The notes: generated by a model not told the origin, from the letters alone. Counted from the first letter of the stretch, positions 47,801 to 60,030 are shown. The stretch is DNA of 64,000 nucleotides from Onchidella celtica (GCA_963931925.1 OZ007569.1:25832524-25896523), one strand, 5' to 3'. A program made the numbers and translations.

Positions 47801-48660
47801 TCCCGCCCATAATTCTCCCTTCTCCCCCAAAGATAACAAAAAAAAACCCACACCTTTTCTCCATCAAGCATCATGGCGTCTTTCGGTGGATTTTATATGC
47901 ATGCCAGAAGAAAACTGGATCTGTTACTACAATGGAAACAAATATTTTAGTCGTCAGTTTTGATGACAACAATATTGTTTTCCATTTGTACGGAATAGAC
48001 AATTTTCATGCTGATAACAGAGATCAACTGAACAATAAAGAACTTAAAATTAGGACAGACTATTTTGTAATCTTGCTCAAGGACTACTGTGTACAAGAAC
48101 ATTTTCTCCGTCACGCTAATTCAACTTAATCTCGGGTTCAGTACTCAGGTAACAGACAGTTGATTCAGACATAGAATGACTGATCTATTTTGTGTATTAA
48201 TCATTTGTTTATTTATGTACTTATGTATTCATCCAATTACGAATTTTCAAGAGTAAAATCACGGAGCCATAATGGACACAGACCAAATCGCATTTCAATC
48301 TGAGCCCGAAAAAAACAAATCTGCTTAATTTCAGGTGTCACAATGTTTTTTTTTGTGTGGTTGTTTTCAATTTTTCATACCGAGGGAATAATAATTCGCA
48401 ACGAAGACGCCAGGACCTACAGTTTGAGACCTGAGGAAGATCGACACGTTGATAAAGTAGGTGCCAGAGACGTGCTCTTTAACAGCAATTTTCGATAAAC
48501 CGACGTATCTTTTATCTAGTACTGGCAGGTCAGATTCGATGCCGCCCGTTGAGGTAAAAAGTGCTCGCGGACACTTCAGCCTGGTTAGCGAGCAGAAATT
48601 GATTTTTCATTCAGAGATGAGCAGTGACGGCATACTGTACTCAAGCACCAAGTGTGGACA
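44900..48660. other. Long non-coding stretch
   Basis: G-run at 45384-45402, polyC at about 45930, a purine/CA tract at 46790-46860, and AGATCTAGATCTAGAT near 46905. A B-box-like GGTTCAAGTCC at about 45757 lacks a convincing A box. No gene was recognised. Confidence 0.4.
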
Positions 48661-48671
48661 ATTGATTAAAT

Positions 48672-48676
<5 letters not shown>

Positions 48677-48702
<26 letters not shown>
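48677..48702 (+). repeat. (TC)n microsatellite
   Basis: Pure TC dinucleotides. Confidence 0.9.
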
Positions 48703-48704
<2 letters not shown>

Positions 48705-48706
<2 letters not shown>

Positions 48707-49368
48707 AATAACGACCAGCACCTGAAGCTTGACCACAGTTAAAATTGATTTCCCTGCTTTTTCTCAAGTCTGTTGACTCAGCGAGAATTTATCCTCGGGC
48801 AAACGTGACGGCATCGCTGATGATATAGGTCATGGGTCTCGTAATACGTCATGTCCTAATTTTAATGGCACCGACGTTTAGACCTAAACCAAGTCCAAAT
48901 TTGGCATTTTCAGAAAATTGGTTAGTTCTGGCTCAATAAAAATTATAATCCTATGGACATAAATCTATCTGGAATAGGGTTTTCGAGATTATATGAAAGA
49001 CTACAGCAAAGATAAATTATAGACATTACGGAAGACTCTTAGTACATCCAAATTTGGCTATCATCGGAAAACTGGCCAAACAGGATTTTTAGATCTGGTC
49101 ATCAGCCGACGAATGTATTTTTAAGTAAGTTACACAGGAAACTATAGATGAGCAGTGAACACGATCAAATATTTTTGTATTCGGATTTGTAATTAGACTA
49201 TTTTTATTAGCCCTTTTTTATAAGGGGTCACAGGAAACAGTAGGCGATAGGACAGGCGGAATGCCTGGGCATTCCGATGTAGAACACGACTCTTTAAGAT
49301 TGGCTACTCTGATATGAATGAAGAGCCCAGGGAGTGTAATTCGGAGTGATTTTTTCCCTCTCATTATC
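48705..49368. other. Non-coding stretch, nothing recognised
   Basis: AT-rich, with no repeats or frames of interest. Confidence 0.4.
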
Positions 49369-49376
49369 TTCTCTTG

Positions 49377-49611
49377 CAGGGGTTCTCAAGTTTTCTCATC
49401 CCTTTTACCCCTAGCAACATTTCGTCACTGGCTCCACTATAAAGGCAGATGCCAAACTTATGCCAAAAGGCAGATGACGGTTCTTTGCATTTTCGAGCCT
49501 GAGGGCTATCAGATAATATTATAGAAAAAGAAATGGGCCAGTAGGAAAATGTAATAATCCAATACAATCATAATGGCAAAAGTCACCAAATGGCAAGAAA
49601 AGAAACTGTTT

Positions 49612-49649
<38 letters not shown>

Positions 49650-50419
49650 AGCATTTCAAAAGTGCCAAAAATGAATTATGCCATTCGAGTAGAGCAGTGT
49701 CGATTTCAAAAGTAAATTTACCCCCGCCCTGATTTGTTTAGTAATGTGAGTTGACACTTCTACCATAATAAAATAAAGCAACTGATGAAGGGTAAATTTA
49801 AAGCGTACTGTTTTCAACATTATTATTTTAAGTTCAAGTAATAATAGCACAGAACAATGTTATTTCACTTATTCGTGAACAGCCAATGATGAACAGATAC
49901 CAGTATACCAGTTCCAAACACAGTCAATAAGAACACTTCACTTCATGAGACTCTTGCTGCTTCAACTTTTTGTCAACTTCAGATTTTTAAAGTCAAAATA
50001 TGGCAAAAAAGAAAAAGTTGTAAGTGGCAAAGCCTCTCGAAAGAAATAATACAGTAATGGTACAATAAAACGCAAAGGAAAAGGGAAAATATATCGAGCT
50101 CTCCGTATATTAACCTTCTTCAGCATTAAAAAAAAAAAGTAACAGGATGGAAAATTGAGCCAATAAATCGATTGTACAAATGAAATAACAAATTGTAGAA
50201 TTTAAAACCAATATGAGTACTTGGATGCGAGTCCAGTCTTCGATTTTCGGAGAACAGCACTTCCATGCCATGCTGCAACCCCACAGAATTTCTGTTTTTT
50301 ATTTTTTATGTATATAATATTCAGACTTTTTAAACCAATTATAATTAAATGAAAATATGTACAAATCCAGAAACTTTAATGCCGGATAAACAAAATTTAC
50401 CCCAGGTTGGGAATCCCTG
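49377..50419. mobile_element. Non-autonomous hAT-like transposon, 1,043 bp
   Basis: The left end CAGGGGTTCTCAAGTTTT and the reverse-complemented right end CAGGGATTCCCAACCTGGGG follow the hAT consensus. The flanking 8-mers TTCTCTTG (49369-49376) and TACTATTG (50420-50427) agree at 6 of 8 positions, as expected for an old 8-bp duplication. The interior is AT-rich, includes a (TG)n run at 49615-49647, and has no transposase frame. Confidence 0.7.
49615..49647 (+). repeat. (TG)n microsatellite
   Basis: Pure TG run inside the hAT-like element. Confidence 0.92.
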
Positions 50420-51070
50420 TACTATTGTATGGGCAATGCTTTCTGTAGCGTCTGAGGTACACACGGGGATATTGATGAAAACCAGCGGAGGGCAGAGCGA
50501 GGAAACGTGGTGAAGGACTGTTACAAGTCTACACTAGGCTTGGGAATCTTATATCACCACATGAACCCTGATAAAATTCTCGTTAGTATTGCATTTAATA
50601 TGATTCTGTCTCATTATTATCTTCCTTTAGTCTCGTTCTCTCTCTTTTTCTCTCTTTATCTTGTCTGCTTTTCTTTCTCTCTCTCTCTCTTTCTACCAGA
50701 AGTAAGTGCTCTTCGTATGTAAATCTATTAGTTATTAGCTTTGTCTATTTGATCATTCATCCATTCTTAATCTGTCTTTCCTACATTTATTGCATCCGTC
50801 TATTCATCACTAATCCACAGTACTTATGGTCCTACGATTGTACAAGAGCGGGGGTGGGGGGAGGGCTGGGGGCTGGGGTTGAAGCCAAGCATATCAAAAG
50901 CGTACAATGGGGTGAGAGGGGGAGGAAAAATCGTCAAAATCGAAAGTGCAGTAACTTTATGGATGACCCCTATCCTGCTCAAACACACCATCAAGTCACT
51001 CCTCTACTTTGACATGTAGGCCCCTACCAAGAAGTCAGTATTTCAGTACCACTCTCCTTCCAACACTGCA
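50420..51070. other. Non-coding stretch with a pyrimidine tract
   Basis: CT/TTTC-rich tract at 50635-50697 and a G-rich run near 50850-50880. No gene was recognised. Confidence 0.4.
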
Positions 51071-51121
51071 TCACCTCACGTTTCTATCCACGCGACCACC
51101 AATCAAAGCAAATCTACTCAC

Positions 51122-51289
51122 TCTTTCTTCACTAGCACCTCGCACGCAAATTCTCAGTACATACGCGGTCGATCTAACTTTCTCGCACTGATGCACACGT
51201 GCCAGAAATTCCTCGTCTATCTCAAGACATGCACCAGGTCTACCTGCTCGGGCCCTCATTAAGCCACACTTCATTAGAAAACCAGTCCT
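51122..51289 (-). CDS. Weak candidate internal exon (56 codons) downstream of the 334-residue exon
   Basis: On the minus strand a frame flanked by an AG (51291-51290) and a GTGAGT donor (51121-51116) is 168 nt long and phase 0 at both ends. The 334-residue exon also ends in phase 0, so the two could be spliced. The encoded segment includes GACLEIDEEFLARVHQCEKV and RSTAYVLRICVRGASEER. The polypyrimidine tract before the AG is poor, and I recognise no domain. It is a coincidence that deserves a transcript check, not a firm call. Confidence 0.13.
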
Positions 51290-51299
51290 CTTTTGACAG

Positions 51300-52755
51300 A
51301 ACGGAAACTGCCCTGTGCCAGATTTAATTATAAGGTTCCTCCTTAAGATGAGCAATTCTATTTTTAACAGATTAATGTAGAGTATTCTTGTGTCATGCAC
51401 ACTCTTTTCGGTGTGTTTGTGTGCTGTGGGGAGAGAGAGGGGGGGGGGGTAATGCTCAGTTTCGTGGTTGTTGCCGTTGTTGTTTTTCGGTTTCTAATAT
51501 CAAACTGTTACGTTATCAAATCGTTTATCAAACCTATATCGTGTATAATAATTATTATGCTTCGGATATCTAGCACTAATACTTTCTCGTTTCTAAAGAA
51601 TGCATTTTTATGGATACAGATCTAGTATACCTCAAAAGACGAATTATTTCAGGTGTGCTTTTACCTGGAGGCCAAGAAGTTGAACGTTAAATTAACGTAA
51701 ATCACAACGGTAAAACACACAAAAGCTCAAGTTACAGAAGCAAAAACAAAATGAACAGGCGGTAACTGAGGCGCCAGAACGCTATGGCTCCAGTCCTCAA
51801 GATATGAATACATACCTGAGATTAGAGGTAATGATCATGTAAACAATGAAATGAAGGTGACCTAATATTATTATTGATATCGTGGCCTGCATGCCGAAGA
51901 TACGTCATAACCTGGACGTCATTGGGAAAGGTTGTTGTTAGCGGCGCGTGATATTTTACATTATAAGCCATTGCTGAACATTGAGGTTACTGTGTCATGT
52001 GAACGACATCCTACTGACGCCGGGGTCACGGGAACAAACAGAAACGTAACAAAGAAAGAAGCGACCACAATCAGATCATTAGCGCTGAATTGTCTTAGCG
52101 TAAGAGTAGCCTTAATGTGCTGGCATATAATTATGTATGCCCTAATGCCTAACCAAGACAGTGATGTTTAATTGCCGTTGTCTGCTCCCGTGGTTTTGTC
52201 AGCTTGTATATTTCCATGATGCTGAATACAATAATATACATGTTATGACCCCTTTTCTTAATAAAGGCAAAGCACAACCAAATTTGCTTCTGAAGAAATC
52301 AGCACCGTTCCCTAAAATCGTAGTAATTGGTTTTGACCACTTTTCAGGAGATGCAAAAAAACTGTTTTACTGTAGCACAACTGGTCTAGTGACGATGACT
52401 TTTTGGAAGTTTGCTATTAAATTATTTTTGGGCGTTGGAGTCTAGAACCAAGATCACTGGATGTGGCTTTCAATGCAGTTGAACATACAAAAATGATTTT
52501 TGGAATTTTTGAGTCACTGTAGTCTTGGGGAAAGGAGATTAAATTATCTGCAGCTTGCTGATTACTTAAAATGTGGATAGATAGAATGAAGTTATTCAAA
52601 TCTCCTGTTTGAAAGATGGACAAAATGGCAGGGGGTGGGGTTGGTGGGGTGGGGTGGAGAAGAGACAGTGCTCATGAATATCAGAGGAGTTCGTTTTTTC
52701 CTCGTTAGACTTATTTCATTGATACACCAACAATAAAGTTATGACTGGAAATTTT
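51300..52755. other. Probable intron of the minus-strand gene
   Basis: Lies 3' of the GTAAGT donor at 52761 on the minus strand. Oligo-G lies at 51440-51449 and G-rich sequence at 52630-52660. No clear further exon was found. Confidence 0.35.
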
Positions 52756-52761
52756 ACTTAC
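52756..52761 (-). promoter_or_regulatory. Predicted 5' splice site (GTAAGT)
   Basis: On the minus strand the 334-residue frame meets AGA|GTAAGT, a full consensus donor, exactly between codons. This is the main reason for treating the frame as an exon rather than an intronless gene. Confidence 0.6.
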
Positions 52762-53763
52762 TCTCTTCTGTCGTACAGGGGGATTGGCTAGATCAATATC
52801 CACCGGACTTTCCCAGTCACTCAAATCGTCTTCAGCTTCCACCACACACAAAAGATGCGGCGATTGACCTCGGTTGTTCATGGCTGGATCTCTGCACGGT
52901 GGCCAACTCTTCGACTGTAGATATCCAGGGCGACCCGAGGTCTGGTCGATGGATGGTACAGTAGCAGAGATGGAAGGATACTGGGTGACACAAGAGGACG
53001 CCACGGTTGCTTTGATATTAGGAACTACGTTAATCCTGGAGTTTGGAGTCTCAGCCTTTTGGCACTGGTGAAGAGTCACGCTCGTTGACGAGGTATATAT
53101 CTTCTGATTCCCGATAAAATTCTGGGAATACAAAGTCTTTTCCACCTGTAATTCGGTCGCACTATGGTCAGTTGGTGAACCCTCAACGCCGTCAGCTGGC
53201 GGAGTAACTGTCACAATATGTGCAGGTTTTACATTGACCGGATTTGTTCTTGAATGCGCCTGAGAAACGGAATGGTCGCTATATACCTGAGAATATGATG
53301 TACAGTCTGACTCCGAACAGTATGGTCGTCTTTTCCGTGGATGGCGTGTGATTCTGGGTTTATGAGTGCCAGAAGCAGCACATGCACGGGAGTCGGCTGC
53401 TTTTATAAATGTTTCTTCTGCCGTACCCAAGGGCGAATTTTTATCTCCGGTACTATTTATTTGTCTGTTGCACATTTGTGAAGCTTCCGAATTTACAAGG
53501 ACCGATTTCTCAGAACAAGCATTCGTATGGTCGACTGCAGTTTTTCCGTGACTAATGGTTGGAGCAGTGCTGACAGAGTGACGTTTTCGCCGAACGGGAG
53601 GTTCGGCAAGACGGAGCTCGGGTAGAATCTGTTCTGGTGCCGACTGCTGTCGGTGATGATGATGTTGCAACTGTGGACTCGCCGATAATGACGTCCGCTG
53701 CCGGTGTAAATGGTATTTTTCCAAGGTTTCTCCTGGAGGCAGCTGGTAGTCTAAACTTATCAT
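52762..53763 (-). CDS. Partial host gene: 334-residue coding part of a spliced exon, unknown protein
   Basis: The minus strand encodes 334 residues, starting at an ATG (53763) that has an in-frame TGA 15 nt upstream (53776-53778) and ending in phase 0 at a consensus donor AGA|GTAAGT (GT at 52761-52760). A T-run and CAG at about 53805-53817 look like a 3' splice site, giving an exon of about 52762-53804 with 41 nt of 5' UTR. Reading through the donor adds only 16 residues before a stop. The protein is polar and probably disordered: a His/Gln stretch (QLQHHHHRQQ, 31-40), a basic patch HPRKRRP (141-147), many Ser/Thr/Pro, no signal peptide and no membrane segment. The motif PPVR-x-KR occurs twice, at 55-61 and as the last residues, 328-334. 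I do not recognise the family. Later exons would lie at lower coordinates, or beyond a long intron. Confidence 0.62.
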
Positions 53764-53804
53764 CAGGACTTTAATTCACACTGTCTGAAATGTCAAATTT
53801 ACCA

Positions 53805-53817
53805 CTGAAAAAAAAAA
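53805..53817 (-). promoter_or_regulatory. Predicted 3' splice site upstream of the start codon
   Basis: On the minus strand a run of ten T is followed by CAG at 53807-53805, 41 nt before the ATG at 53763. A weaker alternative CAG lies at 53787-53785. An upstream non-coding 5' exon is therefore likely but was not located. Confidence 0.4.
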
Positions 53818-55380
53818 TACCCATTCCTTTTACAGCCCCATGCTATTTATTCATCCCAACCTGGTAAAAAAATCCACAATTTCAACCATCATCCCTTACC
53901 CCCCCCCCCCCCCCCCAAAAAAACACAACAGCGTCAATGGTCAGTGTTATTGCACTGCACAGAAACTATCCAGTATACAAATATAAAACCATTTTCGGTT
54001 CATTTTCTGCGGTTCAAGTCCTACGAATCCAAATTGGTTCCTTGAATATTCACTTGATGTGACACACCAAATCAACACTTTTCACAAGAACACACTCACA
54101 GCTTTTATTTAAGCTTTATTTTGATGTTCTCTGGTCTCACCGTCAGCCCATCAGCCTTGACCTATTTTGCTGCCCTCTTTGTCGTTCAAATTAAAAACCA
54201 AAAAATTAGAAAGTATGACAAAAATTACTGGTTAGCAAATTCTTTCAGAATATTGCTAAAGTACGTAACCGAAGATTTCCGAAATTAATTCACTACCATA
54301 AAATGTGTAATCGCCTATAACATTGATTTTTAGTTTTTTAATGAGCCGCCAAAACACGTCAAAATAGTAGCGGCACACTGGAAAACGTGTAAGCAAATTG
54401 CAAAGCGAGAGTATGAACTAATCCGAAGTGTAAACTTTATGTTAACTGTTTGTCCGCAGAATCCGTTCCATCAACATTTTATCTCTAAATATGTCTGCAG
54501 ACCCTGTATCACTCGGATGGGCAAACACTTCTGTAGGGTGGCAATACGGTAGACACTAAAAGACACACTTGTCAAGCTACACGGGGTTGACAGACTACAA
54601 TGGAATGAAATTCAGGACAAAGAAGCTTGACACAATAAACCAAACAAGATAACCTCTCGCCTTGACTAAATCAAACGTTCTTCACCCAACATCACTGGTC
54701 ACAGATTTCAGCACATTTTTATCAGCTTTTAGTGTTGATAACACTGCGTTCTGTTATCTACAAGGCATGATGTATCGGAACAGGGAAGTTATGTTTTCTC
54801 AATGAAAAAGCACGAGTGACAACTGTTCTGTCTCAGTACAAACACCATTGTAAGGCGCTTGGCTGTTTGAATGAAGCGATAACATACTTTTTAATGGAGC
54901 TTCAGGATGAATACGTAAGCTCACAAAACTCTGTGTCTACGTGATCAAAAAATTATGAAATTGCGTGGACTACCTCGACGTTCGATGGTAAATTACGTGG
55001 ATACATCAATTTTGGACAAAATTCAGTCTGTAATATTATTTATTTCCGATTTTTTTTCGAGCCGCAACAAAAAGAGACGTATTTTCATTCATCCAGTAGA
55101 ATGGAGAAGTATGACTGAAAATTTCGTTATAAATATTAATAATATCTTAAATCTTAACACAGATTCATCATGATCTGTACAGTCTCTGGTTCAAGAGAGT
55201 GCAGTGCACTGTCCATATCTCCAGACGAAAAACTTGTTCGTACAAAACAAGATGAATGCGCACTAACTCGAACAATGCAGATAATGATGTGCTACCGTGG
55301 GAGATACAAGATACTGTAGGCGCGATCAGCGTAGGTAGTTGTAAATGCCCAGAGGAAAAGAAAGGCCACTGTTGTACCAC
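53815..55380. other. Probable upstream intron or promoter side of the minus-strand gene
   Basis: C18-rich run at 53899-53918 followed by A7. No matching upstream exon was recognised. Confidence 0.35.
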
Positions 55381-55384
55381 CAGA

Positions 55385-56105
55385 GATTAACTATAACTTC
55401 AGATCAATTATTTGCTGACAACAGAATATAAGAACTAACTTGACCCTTGCTTATGACAATTTGATAATTCAGATAAAAATCACTGCAAATTTTTTTGCTG
55501 CAAACAGAATAGATGAACTTATTTGAGCATTACTGTAAGACAATCTAGCAACTCGCATAACTATCAACTGTCCATCAAATCATTTGCTTCAAACAGAATA
55601 AATGAACTAACTTGGGCACTGCTGGATAATTTAGTAACTCAGATAACTATAACTTCAAATTATTTGCCACAAATAGAACAGGCGAATTTACTTGCAGCAC
55701 TGTTACGACCAATTTCGTAACTCGGATAGTTAAAGCAACCATTAGATGCAAACAGAATAGACGAACTTATTTTGTGCACAGCCAAAAGACAATCTCGTAA
55801 CCTGAATCACTACAACTTCAAATTATTTGCTCAAAACAGAATACAAAAACCAACATAGGCATTGCTATTTAAAGCTTTGATTAACCATAACTCCAAATTA
55901 TTTACTGCAAATACAATAGTTGAACAAACATGAGCACTGCTACAAGAAGAACTCAGTAACTCTGATAAATATATATTCAAATTATATGATGCTAATAGAA
56001 TAGATGAACTTACTCGGACACTCCTATTTACAGAATTAAATATCTGTAACTTCAGATTATTCGCTGCAAACAGAATAGATGAACTTACGTTAGCACTGCT
56101 CACAG
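55385..56105 (-). repeat. Diverged satellite, about 8 units of 85-95 bp
   Basis: The blocks CTTCAAATTATTTGC, AACAGAATAGATGAACTTA and GCACTGCT recur about every 85-95 bp. On the minus strand the last unit reads AAC|GTAAGTTCATCT and TCTGTTTGCAG, so a donor-like and an acceptor-like motif sit 25 bp apart. Only some other units keep either motif. The Ser/Asn-rich minus-strand frame across it shows the same period and is not evidence of a gene. Confidence 0.85.
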
Positions 56106-58390
56106 AGAATCTTCACATCACGTTACGTTAGCAACTGACTTAAAGGTTTGATATGGAGATTTTATATCCCTCCAATGCATAGGCCTATATACCGTACGCA
56201 GTCTCGAGCAGTAGAATCGTCATCAGTAAAAATAAATAAATAAATAAATCTTTGACGTTATCTCAAATGCGCACGCACATCGCCTCAAACACTCAAAGTC
56301 TGTGAGCGCCCTGGTTAAGTCATACACGCAACATACCACCAACGCACACTGGCTGTACTTATAATAACCCATCTCGGATCAATATGAAAGCAATTTCGTG
56401 AAATGTCACACCGCTTGAAACCACCATCAAGAGTGCATTCGGTGACACGACCAATGGGATGACGATTATAACATCGGTATCGACGTCATGATGCCAAATC
56501 AAAGTCTCAAAACGTAAAACGTTTTATTCTTGGCGAAATCCAAAAATAAGCTGCCCACTACGAAACTCTGCAATTGCCAACGAAGTTACCATAAAAACCA
56601 CGCAGAAATGTAATGACTTAATTCAGTCTTGGAGGTCCGTGGCATACTCATAAAAAGTGTTGTCAGAAGAAAGCCAGTTTCACTCTATTTTGAAGCTATA
56701 TTATATTCCCAGCCGGACCATTACTGATCGTAACCTCGCTATAAATACCCTTACAATTCTATTACGGAAACAAAGCTTAATCCCGACAACAGGCCAACGC
56801 AAATTTATAGACCCTAACAGCAGCTTCAAATACGTACAGAAATGTAGTGCAGTGAAATCAAATTTAACCCCCCCCCCCCCCCCCCAAGACATAAAAATAT
56901 CATACATCCTGCAACAAACAACTGACTGGTGTCCTAAATAAAAACCATGACAATGTGAGACCAACACGTTGTGAAAACCACAGAAGTCTAATGGCTTAAT
57001 AATAAATGTGGAGTTTCACAAACTGATCTTAATAGACACACACATCTACCACCACAGAATTATCAAGGCAGTTTTCAGACTGATTTAAGGATACTCTCGG
57101 AAATGCTCCAAGAAAAACCACGTTCACAATGTACATGCACTGAACGATTTTTTTTTTACGCCACGTGCTTTTTACCCATTTGAAATGTTGCATTAAATTA
57201 CTTTCATAAATTCATTTTGGCCGTTTTTAACGTAAACACTTTTCATCTGGCGTAAACACTTGGGAAACCAGCTCATCTATCTAGATTGTAAATTGTAATT
57301 TCTTCATCAGCCTAAATAGAATTTCAAAGCGAAATACAACAATTTCAAAAACCCATATTATTAGATCTAGGTATATTGAAATTACAGCCCTCGGAAAAAG
57401 CGAAGTCTAAACATTCAATTATTTTCTCATGCCCAGGTACAACTACCAACTCATTTACCTGTGGCGTTTTCCAAGGCTCAAACACAATTTCAACTACCGA
57501 AAGATAAGAGAAATGATCACAATGTGTTCAAGTCTGGACGCACATCAGAAATGAGGCACACATTCATCTATGAGGGCAAATATGTCTTACATTATCTCAG
57601 AAAAACGTCTAAATGCCAGTTTATGCTCGCATCTGATGCTTATCAAGATGGTGGACGCTTGGAAAGTGGAAAATAGGGACATTTTAGAAGTGCATAATCT
57701 GCAGGAGTTTCCACTAATTGGATTTCTTATTCAATACCAAATTACACGTCAAATTAGTGATTGCTGCTCCTTAATCGACTTTGGATAAGTACCAATATAA
57801 ACGACTGATTAAGACACCATTTAGTGTCAGAATTCTTTTTCAACACCGCTGCTTGTAGTTTCATTGAGGCATTAAACTTTACGTAAAGTTCTCCCTGATG
57901 ACATGTTTAATCTTTGACACAACATGAGGTAGGGGCTGCTAAGTGCAATAATTTTTTAGTGCCCTACAGCAAAGGCCAAACGATTCTTTGTGTTAAAGCC
58001 ATTAACACCAAACTGATATAATAATCATACGGTGACTTTCAACTGGCACTTATATGCAAGAATAGTTTATCTGGAAAAAGTGTCATTTTTAACATTCTTA
58101 CATTGAGGTGACGAAGTGGTCATTATCATGTCAAAATGCATTTGGAAAAGACAATCCTTTGGCACATTAAAACATTATTTGCTACTTGTCAAGCCAATTT
58201 CACAATAAAACTGACACAGCCCAGAGGAAACAGACAAATGCCAAGACACTATAAAATGAAATTATATTGAGAATTGCACGCATAAAACATCTCTCTAAAT
58301 CACTCAACTTTGCAATTCATTGCTGAAATATGAGAAAAAAAACAACGAAAAGTAAAACTGAATGCTGACTCAGCTCCAACCCAGTTTCTA
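56106..58390. other. Non-coding stretch
   Basis: An (AAAT)n run lies at 56228-56248 and polyC at 56869-56886. No transposon ends or genes were recognised. Confidence 0.4.
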
Positions 58391-58393
58391 AAG

Positions 58394-58744
58394 TAGTGAT
58401 TCTCATACTGGAGGCACTCAGGGCAGAATGGGGGGGGGGGGGGGGATTTCAGTCCAGAGGAGTCCAAAATAGGCAAGAATATATTACTTTGTACACCCTT
58501 TTTATGTTTTATACGTCTATGAATTTCAATGAGCTATTGAAATAACTTAAATAAGGATTTCTGTTCAATTGATTGCAATAAATATCATATTTAAATTTCA
58601 TAAATTGTTTCAATAATTACTACCGTGAAAAAGCGCAATGGTGAAAAAATTATATCAAAGCTGTGATGGGACGTGTGGGGAGTGGGGGGGGGGTACTGAG
58701 GAAACCTGGGGGAGGAATGTGGCATGATACTTTGAGAATCACTG
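58394..58744. mobile_element. hAT-like MITE, 351 bp, G-tract bearing
   Basis: The left end TAGTGATTCTCATACTGG and the reverse-complemented right end CAGTGATTCTCAAAGTATC are inverted and hAT-like. The flanking 8-mers TTCTAAAG and TTTTAAGA agree at 5 of 8. Two oligo-G tracts (58430-58446, 58684-58695) lie near the two ends. Confidence 0.6.
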
Positions 58745-58749
58745 TTTTA

Positions 58750-59525
58750 AGATATTTTCCAACACTGAAACACAACACGGAGTTGGTCATAAAAGACAAG
58801 AACAAGCTTACCAAACCTGTCCCGTAAACACTGCTTGTATCAACAAGGATTTAAATTTTTTGAAAAAAAAAATGACAACTCGGCAAAGTAATCTGGTAAG
58901 TCCAGTGACAATTTGGCATTTCTTCTATGCAAATATCTGGCCCGAGAACACAAAAGTAAAAACAAATGCCCACATATGACCAAAAAAACGCAAACAACAA
59001 ACAAACAGTTTGGATATTACAAAACTTAAATCTAAACGCATGATGTGCGAGATTATCTCTGGTTTAAAAAATGTGTCCTTAGACTTTTGATTTTTCTTTT
59101 TTTAAATTGGCACTTTAAACGCTTGCAGATCCATTCTCTAAAATCATTTGCCACTGAAATAAGAACCATAGTAACAAAAAAACAAAAAAAAAGTCCTACA
59201 TCACAGGGCCTGAATCAGGTTAATTCACTCTGGATTTGATTCATTTCGTTTTGTGCACTGTGTCAACCGTTCCGCTCAATAAAACACTGAACTGCGCCTA
59301 ATCTTGGAAAGTACTCTGACAATAGCAGGCAGTTTGTCTCTCAATCTACGGAAAGATCAGTAAGGCTTTCACAAAAGGTCCCTGTGGTGTACTTGTCTAT
59401 ATAAATAAACAGAACTCTCCAGCTCGCGTATATTAGGTAGGTGATTACTTTCGGCACAACATATCGTGGATCTCACATTTACATCCGTGCTAATGGGGTG
59501 GTGCGAGAGAAGATTAATGGTGTCA
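58750..59525. other. Non-coding stretch, nothing recognised
   Basis: A-rich runs only. Confidence 0.4.
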
Positions 59526-59532
59526 GCCAGTG

Positions 59533-59791
59533 GTTCTTTACCTTTGAAAACCTGAGTGGAATCAACATTCATGTCTCACGGTTTTATTCCCCCCCCCCTC
59601 CCATCATTTGGCAGGTTTTTGAAGACTATAAAATTTTACTTCTCTCGCTCTCCCCCTTTGCCTTTTCAACTTCCGCTGACGGTTTTTTTTTTTTAAGATA
59701 TGCCCCCCTCCCCTCAAAATACATCCTTTTCATTTCTGATTCATTTGAAAGTTTCTTCATTATTTTGAGATCTTTGTTTTTGGAGGATCCC
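59533..59791. mobile_element. Possible hAT-like MITE, weak
   Basis: Left end CAGTGGTTCTTTACCTTT; the reverse-complemented right end candidate is CAGGGATCCTCCAAAAAC. The flanks do not match, so the right boundary is doubtful. Confidence 0.25.
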
Positions 59792-59814
59792 TGTCTACTG
59801 GCATTTGCACCTAA

Positions 59815-60030
59815 AGTAAAACTGTACTTTACTATGCTATTAATTATTATGTAGTGTGTATCATTCAACTGCACTTTTACTATTATACTATTAGGTAGTG
59901 TGTATCATTCAACCGTACTTTCACTATGCTATTAAGTAGTGTGTACCATTCAACAGCACTTTCACTATGCTATTAGGTAGTGTGTATCATTCAACTGTAC
60001 TTTCACGATGCTGTTAAGTAGTGTGTATCA
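59815..60030 (+). repeat. Tandem array, about five 41-bp units
   Basis: The unit holds GTAGTGTGTATCATTCAAC then ACTTTCACTATGCTATTA, with a few substitutions per unit. Confidence 0.88.

Noticed and set aside
55831-56103. 90-codon minus-strand frame as a gene
   Set aside because: Its internal periodicity equals the satellite unit. Treated as a satellite, with only the splice-like motifs reported.
59441-59854. 137-codon plus-strand frame
   Set aside because: Crosses a C-run and a T-run, has no protein-like signature, and overlaps a possible hAT-like MITE.
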